Assembly (NCBI RefSeq): GCF_024679095.1
Contig: NC_066522.1
Span: forward strand, 11,941,253-12,005,252
Reading direction: 5' to 3'
DNA: 64,000 nucleotides
Origin: Eriocheir sinensis
Lineage: Eukaryota; Arthropoda; Malacostraca; Decapoda; Varunidae
A program made the translations under genes and the position numbers. Below are positions 25,727 to 36,700 of this stretch, piece by piece; the first letter of the stretch is position 1, and every line of letters starts with the position of its first letter. The notes under the pieces were generated by a model. It was not told the DNA's origin. It saw nothing but the letters and a program-made list of their open reading frames with translations, and searched no databases.

Positions 25727-26255
25727 ATCTAAGCAAGGTCCAGGCTAAATCCGTCCTTATTTTTTTTCTTTCCTTCATTCTCTTTCTTCTACCTTCCCTT
25801 TATCCCTCCCTCTCTTGCCTTCTTTTTCTTCCCTTTTCCCGTCTCCTTTTCTCTATTCTCATCTTTTTCTCCTTCCTACTATCGTATTTCTAATTATCTC
25901 TTCTTTCCTTACTTCTATTCTCTTTTCTCCTTCTCCCTTTTCCCTTCTCCATCCGTTCATTTTTTCCCATTTTTCTCCCCTTTCCCTTTTTTCTCCTTCC
26001 ATTCTCTTTTACCATCTCCCTTTACTCTCCTACCTTCCTTCATCTACCCACCCACTCCCCCTCCTCCTCCACCTTCTCGTCCTATGTTTTTTTCCTTCTT
26101 TCTCCCTCCCTCCGTCCCTCCATCCCTCCCTCCCTTTCTTTTTTACCTGGCTAATAAGGAATTTAATAAGGAGGAGGAAGGGTGCATAGGTGAGTCAGGT
26201 TCAGGCAGGTGAGTGAGTAAACAGGTCACGTGACGATTGTTCAACTGCAGCTGCC

Positions 26256-26256
<1 letters not shown>
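25727..26256. repeat. Pyrimidine-rich block
   Basis: TTCC/TCCC-rich sequence to about 26145, including CCCTCCCTCCGTCCCTCC at 26103. Then a short purine/mixed stretch with GTGAGTCAGGTTCAGGCAGG. Confidence 0.85.

Positions 26257-26318
<62 letters not shown>
26257..26318. repeat. (GT)31 microsatellite
   Basis: Uninterrupted (GT)n. Confidence 0.99.
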
Positions 26319-26320
<2 letters not shown>

Positions 26321-26725
26321 ACTGGCCCTTCGTTGACTCCTTCAGGTTCTTGTAAAAGTTGGTAAGCTCAGTATGTTGATGTTTTTGTTTTGCTTTTCCA
26401 TTTTTTTGAGTAAAGAACAAAACCAAGGGCTGAAAAAAAAAATGTTAAGATTATGTTCTCTTACTCTGAAGTTTCTTAGATCTCTGTCAAATTAAGGTTC
26501 TCACAAATTCCTGTTTTTTTTTTTTTTTTTTTTTTCGGGAGAGTTCAAATACCAGGAACTGAAAAATTGCAAAAAAAAATATGTTCTTTAATAGACGTAT
26601 TTTTAAGTCTCCCTGAAAGTCCCAGTCCAGTTAATTACTTTTTCACGGATATCCAAGTTTTCTTTTCCTTATACGGTGAAGGACAATGACTAAGGACAGA
26701 AAAAAAAAAAAAAATGTAATCCTTT
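26319..26725. repeat. Decayed ~133-bp tandem repeat, three copies
   Basis: GAGTAAAGAACAAAACCAAGG near 26408, GAGAGTTCAAATACCAGGAAC near 26540 and GTGAAGGACAATGACTAAGGA near 26676 align, and each is followed by CTGAAA-type sequence and A-rich AATGT words. Copies are strongly diverged. Confidence 0.7.
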
Positions 26726-26828
26726 TTAGAGAAACGAAGATACACACAAAGATAACCAGATTAATGAAGTTCCTGTTCTTAAGCGAGTGTTATTATTATT
26801 ATTATCATTATTATTATTAGTATTAGTA

Positions 26829-26868
<40 letters not shown>

Positions 26869-26989
26869 GTGTAGAGAGCACCAGCAGCCCCCCTCCCCTC
26901 CCTCCCTTTGCCCTGAGCGTCTGCACTATGCTATGGCTAATTATAATACAGGTAGGCATAATTAGGGTGTCATCTTGAGTACCCGCTGT
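26726..26989. repeat. (ATT)n microsatellite
   Basis: (ATT)n with interruptions at about 26790-26868, followed by a short C-rich spacer. Confidence 0.95.
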
Positions 26990-27540
26990 TTCTGAGGGAA
27001 GGAGTTTGCTTAATTAGTCCGGTGAAGGAGTGAAGAGGAAAAAGTTTTAAATGAGAGACAGACAGACGAAAAGACAAATAGACAAACATGGAAAGAAAAA
27101 AAAGGGAGAATGAGTAAAAGGTAGAATGAATGAATGAATTGATTAAGGAAAGAGAAAAAGAAAGAATAAAGGAAAGATAGATGGAAAGAATGAAACGAAA
27201 GAAAAGAAGAAAAGGAGAAAGAGTGGACAAAAAGTGACTGGAAAGAATGAATGAATGAATTAAGGAAATAAAAAAAGGAAGAAAGAAAGAAAGACAGAAA
27301 AAGAATGAATGAAAGATAGATGGAGAGAATGAAAGGAACGAAAGGTAGAAAAGGAGAAAGTGACTGAAAGGTGGATGGAAAGAATGAATGAATGATTTAA
27401 GGAAAGGAAACAAGAAAGAAAGAAAGACAAAAATAATGAAACGAACGAAAGGAAAAAAAGGAGAAAATTAATAAAAGGTGGATGGGAAGAATGAATGAAT
27501 TATGGAAAGAAAATAAAAGGAAGAGAGAATTTAGGCTCAG
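26990..27540. repeat. A/G-rich decayed tandem repeat (~110-135 bp)
   Basis: AGAATGAATGAATGAATT.A followed by GGAAA recurs near 27123, 27243, 27380 and 27489, together with AGATAGATGGA.AGAATGAA and AAGGAGAAAGTGACTG words. Confidence 0.82.
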
Positions 27541-27960
27541 GAAGGATGCATTTTCTTTTTTTGTTTGTTTGTTTTTGTTTTTGTTTCGCGGACTTTTTCT
27601 ACTTTTTTTTTTCCTGCAGGCTTTTTTTGTCTTGACCTAGTGGGCTTATTTTTTTTCCCTAGTGCTTATTTTCCAGGGGTCTCATTTTTACCTAGCGGGA
27701 TTCTTTTTTTTTTTTTTTTATTTTTTTTTTTTATCTTAATCTGGCTTTTTTTTCTAGTTTTATTTTCTCGTGGAATTTTTTTTATCTAGTATTTTATGTT
27801 TTATTCATAGCTAGCGTTATTCTTTTTTCTTCTACCTAGCGAACTTTTTGTATTTGTCTTTATTTGTTTTTCCCTTGAGCTGCTTCCTTCACTGTAAAAA
27901 AAAAAAAATAAGGTAACAACAACACCATTCTTATTTATTGTGTGTGTTTTGACGTCCGGC
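27541..27960. repeat. T-rich block with CCTAGCGG-type words
   Basis: (A)CCTAG(C/T)G words followed by T-runs recur irregularly near 27635, 27658, 27692, 27786, 27813 and 27834. An A-run occurs at 27896-27909. Decayed minisatellite. Confidence 0.6.
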
Positions 27961-28249
27961 ACAGTTTACTTTCCATTAACTCACTCGATCTCTGTAGCAC
28001 TGTTATTATTTGTTGCACTGACGGAATACTTGTTAACTTATTTATTTATTTATTTATCTATTATCTTATTGTATTTGCCTCCACCGCCTCTCCCTTTCCC
28101 TCCCTCCCTCTTCCCCTCGTCCTCCCATGCTCATTGTTCTGCTCAGTAATGGACGAGAGAGGGGAAGGAGGGGAGGTTCAGGAGGGATAGGGGAGAGTGA
28201 GGGGAGGGGAGGGTGCACATGCATACCTTTAAATATACCTGTTGTTTAT
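27961..28249. other. Spacer with (TTTA)n and purine/pyrimidine patches
   Basis: (TTTA)n at about 28038-28058, a C/T-rich patch at 28079-28125 and an A/G-rich patch at 28152-28212. No gene. Confidence 0.7.
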
Positions 28250-28860
28250 TTACGCCGCCTCCACCACCACCACCAACAACACTAATAACAACAATAACAG
28301 CACTACCACCATCAACACAGACAACACCAACACCACTAACACCATTAAAAACAACACCACTACCACTATCACAGCCACCAATAACAACAACAGCGCCATC
28401 ACCATCAACACCAACACTAATAACAACAATAACAACACTACCACCACCACTACCAACACAGACACCAACACCACTAACACCATTAAAAACAACAACACTA
28501 CCACTATCACAACCACCAATAACAACAACAGCGCTTATCACCATCAACACCACCACTAATACCACCACCACCACTACCAACACAGACAACACTAACACCA
28601 CTAAAAACAACACCAGTACCACTATCACCACCACCAATAACAACAACAGCGCTTATCACCATCAACACCCCACTAATACCACCACCACCACTATCACCGC
28701 CACTACCAACACAGACAACACTAACGCCACTAAAAACAACACCAGTACCACTATCACCGCCACCAATAACAACAACAGCGCTTGCCACCATCAACACCAC
28801 CACTAAAAACAGCAACACTAATACCACCAACAACAACGGCAACAACAACAAGTTAGACGT
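28250..28860. repeat. CAC/AAC triplet block with ~118-138 bp higher order
   Basis: CCAATAACAACAACAGCG recurs at 28378, 28516, 28634 and 28763 (periods 138, 118 and 129). Each period also has CACAGACA(A)CACTAAC and (C)ATTAAAAACAAC words. The triplet composition keeps two plus and two minus frames open, giving Thr/Asn-rich or Val-rich translations that I do not regard as proteins. Confidence 0.92.
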
Positions 28861-29623
28861 GAATGTGTAGCCAAATAATGAGGCGTTTCTATACAAATAC
28901 TATGCCCGATTGAACCAGAAAATATAATTGTGCATCCTTTCTTTTCTCATGTTGCCTCGAGCTATTATGATCAATGCGAATGGGTATAATGAGGCGTCTT
29001 TTTATTACTACTACTTCTACTACTAATAATAACAATAATAATGTTAATAATATGACTTGGTGCAAAAAAAATCATTGTATACCTATTTTCATCACTTGTC
29101 CTCGAGTTTAGTGTGTGTGTGTGCTCAGCGCGAGTGAAATAATTAAAATGCTGGAGGGAAAAGGAAAGAAGAAATAAAAGTGGTCGTGGATGTGAATGAA
29201 TTATTTGTAACGTTACTCTTGGCATTATCTTGTTAACTGTCAAGGAGAATGAAAAAGAAAAAAAAATGGAGGCAGGTAAAAGATGAAAAACAAAACATCG
29301 AAAAAGAAAAATTTGATAGAGAAAAACGAGAATAGATAAAACCTTAGGAAAATTAAGTCAAAAAAAGAGAAATAAATAAAAAAGGAACTTCAGGTGAAAA
29401 AATAATGAAAAAAGGATAGCAAAATAAAAGGAATCTTGTTGGGGTCGGTGAGAATTCTGCCTTATTATAACTTTACTCATGGCATTATACGGTTATTATA
29501 AGAGGAAGAAAGGAGAGTGAAGAAATGTTATTATGTCCTTCCGCGCCTTTATGTTTTCACCTTACTATGATGATATAAAATTTTAACTTGGTGTGAATTA
29601 TACTTTTTGTAACGTTAATACTC

Positions 29624-29625
<2 letters not shown>
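28861..29625. other. AT-rich spacer
   Basis: (TAC)n/(TAA)n near 29005-29050, short GT at about 29112-29122, then A-rich sequence. Both 28877 and 28989 begin AATGAGGCGT, a weak ~110-bp duplication. Confidence 0.65.
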
Positions 29626-29660
<35 letters not shown>

Positions 29661-29935
29661 AGATTGAGATTGTGAACTTTTTTTTTGTCGTTATCTCATT
29701 GTTTATTTATTTAGTATGGTGGTTTTCTCTTCTCGTTTTTCTTTTTCTTTTCTTCTTCCTCTTATTTCTCTCATTCCTCTGGTTCTTCTTTCCCTTGTTT
29801 TTCTTCTTCCTTTTCTCATTTTTCTTCGTCTTCTTTTTTCCTCTTTCTTCTTCCCCCTCCTCCTCCTCCTCTTCTTCTTCTTCTTCTTCATCTTCTTCTT
29901 CTTTGTTATCATTCCTCAGGCAGCACAGGTCTCAG
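29626..29935. repeat. Poly-T and (CTT)n pyrimidine block
   Basis: A 34-bp T-run at 29626-29659, then T/C-rich sequence ending in (CTT)n at about 29869-29903. Confidence 0.9.
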
Positions 29936-30245
29936 GTGACAGGTGGACGTGACATTAATTAAATTTTGCTTCAGGTGTGAAATATAAGTGATAAAGTAGA
30001 CAAAAAAATTGATACACACACACATTAAACATTAAGGCATCACCGTGGTATTCCGTAAATGTGTTGTCGATAAGAATAACATCATGATATATTTATTTAT
30101 TCATTTATTTATTTACTTATTAATGTATAGTTAGCGCTCAATGACAATGGAAACCTTTTGATGGTGGGGCGCAACAAAGGTATTTACAACAGCCATTCAT
30201 AACGTGGTGGATCTTGCTAACTTTATAGGAACAATTATAGGAACA
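29936..30245. other. AT-rich spacer
   Basis: (TTTA)-like sequence at 30090-30120. Otherwise unassigned. Confidence 0.6.
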
Positions 30246-30298
30246 ATTAGATATTAATAATAATAATAAAAAAAACTACTACTACTACTAATAATAAC

Positions 30299-30347
<49 letters not shown>

Positions 30348-30349
30348 GG
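30246..30349. repeat. (TAA)n microsatellite
   Basis: (TAA)n with one (CTA)n interruption near 30272-30287. Confidence 0.97.
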
Positions 30350-30399
30350 TATGCAATGATTGGCCGAGTAAGCATATTCTAGGATGACTGCCCATTTCT

Positions 30400-30835
30400 G
30401 AACCCAATCTAACCTAACTTGCTCTAATCTAACTTAATCTAACCTAGCCTGCCCTAATCTAATCTATCCTTCTCTATTCTAATCTAATCTAACCTATTTT
30501 GACTGCTCTAATCTAACCTAGCCTTCTCTCTTCTAATCTAATCTAACCTAGCCTGCTCTAATCTAATCTAATCTAACCTAGTCTGCTCTAATCTAGCCTA
30601 GCCTTCTCTATTCTAATCTGATCTAACCTAGCCTGCTCTAATCTAACATATTCTAACCTAGCCTGCTCTAATTAACCTAATCTAAGCTAGCATTCTCTAA
30701 TCCAACCTAATCTAATCTAGCCTGCTCTAATCTAACCTATTCTAACCTAGTCTGCTCTAATCTAACAATCTAATCTAGCCTAATCTAACCTGGCCCAACG
30801 TAACTTAACCTCATATAGCTTAACCTAACCTAGAG
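30400..30835. repeat. Degenerate pentamer array (CTAAC/CTAAT/CTAGC)
   Basis: About 85 pentamers, mostly TAATC, TAACC, TAGCC, TGCTC and TTCTC kept in 5-bp register, with the motif CTAACCTAGCCTGCTCTAAT recurring. TAACC is the arthropod telomere pentamer (TTAGG)n read on the C-rich strand. This looks like a decayed interstitial telomere-type array with a secondary TAATC variant. Confidence 0.9.
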
Positions 30836-31190
30836 CGAATGGCCACGCTTGGGAGGCATAGGCTACATAATACTCGAGTTTCGGCCAAAGGTTACAGACG
30901 ATAGAAAAATTTGTGTAAGGCTGCTTTGAAGAGGCTAATGACGCAATGTTTTCAGTTCATTTGCTCATCCACAACAATGCCAAGAGAGGTAATTACTGAC
31001 TTCATTAATTGTAGGTGACGGGGAAGGGCAACTGATGAAATAATTAACAAAGGTACACCACAACTATACACTCACTCCTGTTTTGTTTACTGTTTGTTTA
31101 CTTTTTTTTTTTCTCGATATACCGTTCCTATTAACCTATTTTCTTTTCTTGATAGTATTCCCTTGAAAAAAAGAAAAAGAATGTGGAGAT
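30836..31190. other. Unique segment, no feature seen
   Basis: About 250 bp of ordinary sequence, then AT-rich sequence. No open frame of note, no element termini recognised. Confidence 0.5.
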
Positions 31191-31194
31191 CCTT

Positions 31195-32140
31195 TCCTTT
31201 ACCTCCCATCCTCTATTTTCCCTTTCCTCCCCTTCCTTCGTTAATTTCCTTCCTTTCCTTCTTTCCTTTCCTACCCTTATTCCCTTCCTTTCATGCCCCC
31301 TCCCTTCTCTTCCTTTCCTTTCCTTCCATCGTGTGTGTGTGTGTGTGTTTCTGGGAATAACGCACACACATACACAAAAAAATCGCATGTGTTGGTTCTC
31401 TTTTTTTTCTTTTCTTTTTTTGTCGTGGTGGTGGGTGGTGGTTGTGGTGGTGGTGGTGGTGGTGTATTGATTGCCGGGAGCCGTGGTGTTGAGGTCAGCT
31501 TATTGTTGCTGACGTGCAGGCGACGCTCACGGCTACTCCTCTTCTTCCTTTATTTATCATCCCTTTTCCTTTTTTCCTGCATCGCTTCCCTCCCTTCCCC
31601 CTTCTTTCTTTCCTTCATTCATTTGTTGTCAGTCCCATCCCTCCCGCCTTCATTTTTCCCTTTCCTTTAACATTATTTTCCTTTATTTATCATCCCTTTC
31701 CCTTTTTTCCTGCATCGCTTCCCTCCCTCCCTCCTTCCTTCCTCTATTCATTCATTTGTTGTCAGTCCCATCCCTCCCGCCTTCATTTTTCCCTTTCCTT
31801 TAACATTATTTTCCTTTATTTATCATCCCTTTCCCTTTTTTGCTGCATCGCTTCCCTCCCTCCTTCCTTTTTTCCTTTCCTCCAGTCATTCATTCGTTGT
31901 CATTCCCATCCCTTCACCCTTCAGTTTTCCTTCTCTTTCCTTTAACACTATTTTCCTTGCTATCCTTTCCTTCCCTTTACCTGCCATCCTCTATTTTCCC
32001 TTTCCTCCCTTTCCTTCCTTTCTTCCTTCATTAATTTCCTTCCTTTCCTTCTTTCTTTCCTTTCCTACCCTGATTCCCTTCCTTTGATGCCCCTTCCTTC
32101 CCTTCTCTTCCTTTCCCTTTCCTTCCATCTCTCCTTCCTC
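31195..32140. repeat. Pyrimidine block: 132-bp tandem repeat inside direct repeats
   Basis: CTGCATCGCTTCCCTCCC recurs at 31578, 31710 and 31843 (periods 132 and 133), each within a unit that includes TTGTCA(G/T)TCCCATCCCT and TTAACA(T/C)TATTTTCCTT. The ~135-bp segment at 31197-31329 recurs at 31975-32128 (CATCCTCTATTTTCCCTTTC, then ATTCCCTTCCTTT.ATGCCCC), so the array is bracketed by direct repeats ~780 bp apart. Between them, 31340-31520 holds short GT/CA runs and (GGT)n. Confidence 0.92.
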
Positions 32141-32433
32141 TCCCATTCCCTTCCCCTTCTTCCTTCCTTTCCCTCTCTTCTTCCTTCCTACCTTCCCTAT
32201 CTACCTACCTACCTACCTTCCTACCTTGCCTACTACCTCTCACTATCCCCCCCCCTCCCCACATACCTCAAACTTCTTCGCCACATGACATGCATCAAAA
32301 TTAATTAATGTTGCTACGACTTTTAATGAAATGAGTGAATAAGGAAAATTTTAACTAATAAAAAAACATTTCTATTCACGCGATAGACGTTGGGAAGGAA
32401 GACTTGACACGTGAAAGTATGATATTATGATGT

Positions 32434-32437
<4 letters not shown>
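32141..32437. other. Pyrimidine tail and AT-rich spacer
   Basis: CTACCTACCTACCTTCC words at 32200-32230 and a C-run near 32250, then unassigned AT-rich sequence. Confidence 0.7.
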
Positions 32438-32476
<39 letters not shown>

Positions 32477-32535
32477 CAAATGCAGTTGCCGGTGTCCACT
32501 ATTTTGGTTGACAGCAATAGTGTAATCCCGTGGCT

Positions 32536-32568
<33 letters not shown>
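32438..32568. repeat. Inverted (GT)n and (CA)n pair
   Basis: (GT)n at 32438-32472 and (CA)n at 32539-32568 with a 66-bp spacer. Self-complementary tracts that could pair. Confidence 0.95.
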
Positions 32569-32571
<3 letters not shown>

Positions 32572-32948
32572 TGCTTTGTACTGGTGTGTGAGGGTAAGGG
32601 GGGTAGGGGGTAATGACGGGGGGGGGGGTCAGAAATGGTGTATGATATGGGGGGAGGGGGGAAGTAGATTGAGATGGTGTAAATAAACGCTTGTGGTGGT
32701 GGTGGTGGTGGTGGTTATGGTGATGACTGATGGTGTTGCAGTGGTGATGATAATGGTTGGGTGGTGTTGATAGCGGTGATGCAGTATTACCATATATCTT
32801 TGTACTCGGTTTTTGGGTTTTTTTCTTTCTGCATTCCTCTTAATACTTGCCTCAGAAAAAAATCACATTATTATTATTATTTTTCTTTTATTTCTTCTTC
32901 TTATTATTATTTTTATTGTTATAGTCGTGGTGATGGTGGTAGTTGTCA
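32569..32948. repeat. G-rich tract and (GGT)n/(GAT)n
   Basis: G-runs of 8-9 near 32620-32660, (GGT)n at 32692-32714, irregular GGTGATG to 32780, and (TTA)n near 32868-32880. Confidence 0.85.
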
Positions 32949-33475
32949 CGTCTTGTCATGAGGAGTTGATGAGGAGAGGAGAGGAAGGACGGAAGAGAGG
33001 AGGAGGAGGAAGGGAAAGGAGATAGTGAACGGAAATCGCTTCAACACCACAGCAACCACCATCACCACCACAAAACACCACGAGGCAGGTCATGAGGGCT
33101 TGGTGAAAAGAGGAAAGAAAGGACGGAAGAGAGGAGGAGGAGGAGGAAGGGAAGGAAGATAGTGGGCCAGTTTCACAGTTCCCCATGATGGGTTAGTAAG
33201 CTCCCAAACCAATACCAGAGCCTTCGAAATTTTCTTGTATAGTGTCTGGTGTTTGTATTTAAGTTCACAGATTTGACGAAACTATACAGGAAAAGTCTTG
33301 TGTATTTAGTATGGCATCGAAGACCTCACCATTTTGGATTGTATGGGATTCTATAGTTTGGTTCGGGCTGTTACGAAGACTCTGTGTTGGACTGTGAAAT
33401 CGGCTCAGTGAACGGAAATCGCTTCAACACCACAATCACCACCACCACAAAACACCACGAGGCAGGCAGGCAGGC
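32949..33475. repeat. 137-bp tandem duplication, one copy split by a MITE
   Basis: Copy 1 runs from about 32949 to 33086 and onward through CCACGAGGCAGGTC. Copy 2 starts at about 33087 (GTCATGAGG). Both contain AAGGACGGAAGAGAGGAGGA and GATAGT. In copy 1 GATAGTGAACGGAAATCGC is intact (33021-33039). In copy 2 it is split after GATAGT at 33163 and resumes at 33407 with AGTGAACGGAAATCGC. The following CACCACAAAACACCACGAGG matches too. Confidence 0.95.
33164..33406. mobile_element. 243-bp MITE with 3-bp target duplication (empty site known)
   Basis: Ends GGGCCAGTTTCACAGT and, at the right, ACTGTGAAATCGGCTC; these are imperfect inverted repeats (both read G.GCC..TTTCACAGT outward-in). Weaker complementarity continues inward (CCCAAACCAATA against TATAGTTTGGTTCGGG). 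The trinucleotide AGT is duplicated at 33161-33163 and 33407-33409, while the paralogous copy at 33024-33026 has it once. A 3-bp duplication and GGGCC-like ends fit the PIF/Harbinger (Tourist) superfamily, which usually prefers TWA. No coding. Confidence 0.88.
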
Positions 33476-34100
33476 AGGCAGGTCGGCTAATCTGTCTGTC
33501 TGTCTGTCTGTGCGTGTGTCTGGCGCCGCTCCTAATCACAGTCTCGCTATTGCCTCGCCACGCAACCATATCAGCCTTGCCCCGCGTTCTTTATTGCTTG
33601 TTGAAACGCATGTATTTTTCTGCTAGATGTGAGAGGGGGAGGGTGATGGTGGTGGTGGTGGGTGTGAATAGGAGGGGGGTTAGCCTACTGTTGGTGATGG
33701 GTGTGACTGAGGGAATACGTATTTGTGGGAAGGGGGAGGAAGGGGGGTAGCCTACTTTTGGTGAATGTGAGGGAATACGTATTTAATTAAGGAAATACGT
33801 ACGTGATAAGGAAACGAAGGCAAAATGAAGGGTGTTAACAGTAGCAGTATAATAGTAACATTTGGTTGAGGTCTTTTGTTGATTTAAATAGCTAGCCTAC
33901 TTTTTTTTCATTGTTCTTCCTCCATTTGTTTTGTTTCTTTAAGTTTGTTTTTCCTCTTTTGAGTTTCTGTTTTCCTCGTTGTTTTTTTATTGTATTTCTC
34001 TTGTTTTTTTATTATTTTTTAGGTGTTTATCGTTTTCCTCGTATTTCTTTATTCTGTTTTATGACCTTTTTTTAGATGAAGTTCAGTTATTGTTATCATT
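33476..34100. other. Spacer with short repeats
   Basis: (CAGG)n at 33462-33482, (CTGT)n at about 33492-33511, (GGT)n at 33648-33660. GTAGCCTACT.TTGGTGA occurs near 33679 and 33747 (~68-bp duplication with GAGGGAATACGTATTT). Then T-rich sequence. Confidence 0.75.
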
Positions 34101-34902
34101 ATTTATCATGTTGTACTCTTACTGATAGGACGAGGAAGAAGGGAGATAAAAAAAAGGATGCTGAAGATGAATATAACCATGCCCAATGATGATGATGATG
34201 ATGATGGTGGTGGTGATGAGTGGAGCAGTACTGATGTAATGATGGTGATGAGCCAGTTGAGGATGAGGATGATGAGACGGGAGGCAGGCGAAAGACACAA
34301 GGGATGCTGGTGATAATGATGGTAGTGGGGAAGGAGGAGGAGGAGGGTGTAAGGAGGGAAGGTCTGGACTGGTTGATGGTTGATAATGGAGGAGGAGGAG
34401 AGGAAAGAAAAGGAGTGTGGGGACTGGAATATGAGACGTGGAGGGAGGGAAGAAAGGGTGAGGGGCAGGATGAAATAAGAGGAAGGGGAGGAGGAGGAGG
34501 AGGAGGAGGAGGGCAGAGAGATGGAAGTGGAGATGAAAGATGAAAAGGGAGAAGGTGGAAGGGTTGAAGTTAATTAGTATTAGGCTGTTCGCTGTAATGT
34601 CAGGCAGTTGATGAGAGAGAGAGAGAGAGAGAGCAGGTGAGGAAACAGGTGAAGAAGGTGCAGGTGGGAGGACTGGTATAATTAGGAGGAGGAGGAGGAG
34701 GAGGGGAGAAGAGGCCGTGGTTGAGGGTGGGATACCTGGAGGTGGCGGCGAAGGAATTATTTACCTGGGGAAGAAGTGGAGGAGGAGGGGGGGGGGGAGG
34801 AGGAGGAGGAGGACAGGTGGTTATGAAGGGGAGTTTTCTTCTCATCTCTCATTTTCTTTAATTATCAGGCGTGTGGTTTTAGGCCTTGATTTTCTCTGTG
34901 GT

Positions 34903-34948
<46 letters not shown>

Positions 34949-35200
34949 GTTGTTTTTGGTGATGCAGTATGGGTGATGATGACGCAAGGAAGGTGTAGAA
35001 AGATTGTTGTTGGTGGTGATGGTGATGAATGAAGAAGAAGGAAAGGAGAAAAGTACAGCAAGAAAGAAAAGGGGAGAAAGAAAAGGGACGAGAACATATA
35101 AGTGGATAGGGTAAGAAGAGCAGGGAGGAGGAAGAGGAAAGAAAACAGCAACGAGGGAAGAAGGAGGAGGAGGATGGGGATGGAAGGAAGGAAGGTAGAG
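34101..35200. repeat. Purine-rich block with (GAT)n, (GGA)n, (GA)n
   Basis: (ATG)n at 34186-34204, (GGA)n near 34333, 34488-34511, 34687-34702 and 34780-34812, (GA)n at 34615-34634 and 34911-34946. The segment 35044-35172 (GGGGAGAAAGAAAA, CGAGAACATATAAGTGGA, AACAGCAACGAGGGAAG) is repeated in direct orientation at 37084-37210. Confidence 0.88.
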
Positions 35201-35400
35201 GAGCGTTACTATAGCGGTGATGTTTGCACGAAGATGAAGAAAGGTTGATAGTGATGCTGATGGTGATGAAAGGTGGTAGGTTGTTGTTGTTGGTGGTGGT
35301 GATGTGGATGAAAAGAAGATGGGAGGGTGGTGGTGATGGTGATGGCAGAAAGGTGGTGGTGGTGGTGGTGGTGGTGCTGGTTTTGAGGAGATTTTTGACC
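35201..35400. repeat. (GTT)n/(GGT)n/(GAT)n triplet block
   Basis: GTTGTTGTTGGTGGTGGTG near 35282 and pure (GGT)n at 35353-35374, with GATGGTGATG words between. Confidence 0.9.
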
Positions 35401-36140
35401 CTGGTTCAGGCTGGTCAAGGGCTTCCCTCCCACCAGTTTACCCTTCCCTGCCCTTCCCTTCCTCTTGCCCCATCCCTCCCTATACCTATCCCATTCCCCC
35501 CTCCTTCCTCTTACCCCATACCCCCGTCATCCCTCCCTCAACCTATCCCTACCCTACCCTAACCACCCTCTCCCTTGCCTCATAACCATCCTATTTCAGC
35601 CTCCCTTTCCTTCCCTCCCTCCCCTCCCTTCCCATCACCTCCCGCGGGCCCATCACACCAGCCTTTGTCTCTCTCCCTGGCCTGCTGCTCTTCATCTATC
35701 TCCCTCCTCGCAGCCTCCCTCTCTCCCTTCCTCCTATCTACCTGTCCCTGTTTTATGGGCTGCAGTTAACCTTAAGCTGTGGTTGGTTGCTGTCCCGTCC
35801 AGTAAGTCCAGTGTTGTTTTTCTTCTTTCTTCTTTTCTTGTCTCCTGTTTTTTTTTTTCTTTCTTTTTGTCTTTATTTTGTCTTTTTTTTTGCCTCGTTT
35901 CTTCTTTTACTCTCCAGTCCAGTGTTCTTCTTTTATTGTCTCGTTTTTGTTTTTGTTTTGTCTTGTTCTCCTTTTTTTTTCTTTTCGTCTACTTTAGTTT
36001 GCCTTTTTTCCAACGTCCTTGTTTTCTTTTTTTCTGTTCAGTTCTGTAAATCCAGTGTTGTTTTTCTTCTTGTTTTCTTGTCTTTTTTGTCCTTTTTTTT
36101 CTTTTCGTCTTATTTATTTTGTCTTTTTCCTCGTCTTCTC
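35401..36140. repeat. Pyrimidine/T-rich block with decayed repeat
   Basis: CCCTCCC-rich to 35750. Then GT(A/C)A(A/G)TCCAGTGTT(G/C)TT occurs near 35801, 35915 and 36047, followed by T-rich TTTTGTCTTTTT words, a ~115-130-bp decayed tandem repeat. Confidence 0.78.
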
Positions 36141-36523
36141 TCTCTCTCTCTCTCTCTCTTCTTCCTCCCTCCACACAAGTTCTTATTTTCTCTCTTCACT
36201 TTTCTCGACTTCTTTTTCTTTATTATTTTCTCTCTCACTTGTTTTTTCGTCCTTCTTCCTCACAGTATTTTCTCTCCTCCAGATTTTCTTTTCTTTCCTC
36301 TTCCTTCTTCTGCACAATCTCTTCTTTCTTATTTTATTTTTCTTCCTCCTTCCTTCTTCTACACAATCTCTTCTTTCTTATTTTATTTTTCTTCCTCCTT
36401 CCTTCTTCCACATACAATCTCTTCTTCTCCATCCTCCTTTCTTCCTTCTTTTCTCTTTTTTTCTTCACCAGTTTTGCTTCTCGTTATTTTTTTCGTTTCT
36501 GGTGTTATATTTTTTCTTGTTGC

Positions 36524-36556
<33 letters not shown>

Positions 36557-36700
36557 CACCGTCTCGTCTGTCTTGTCATTTCAGTCTCCCTTTTGTCTGT
36601 TCCATATATCTTTTTTTTTTTCCGACTATTACTTCCTCATTGTGGTCGTCATCATCATCATCATTACATCATCATCATCATCTTGGGGAGGAGGAGGGGG
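36141..36700. repeat. Pyrimidine block with 49-bp repeat and (GTT)n
   Basis: ACAATCTCTTCTTTCTTATT occurs at about 36314 and 36363, with a partial third copy near 36414 (49-bp period). (GTT)n at 36526-36555, (ATC)n near 36650-36682. Confidence 0.88.
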
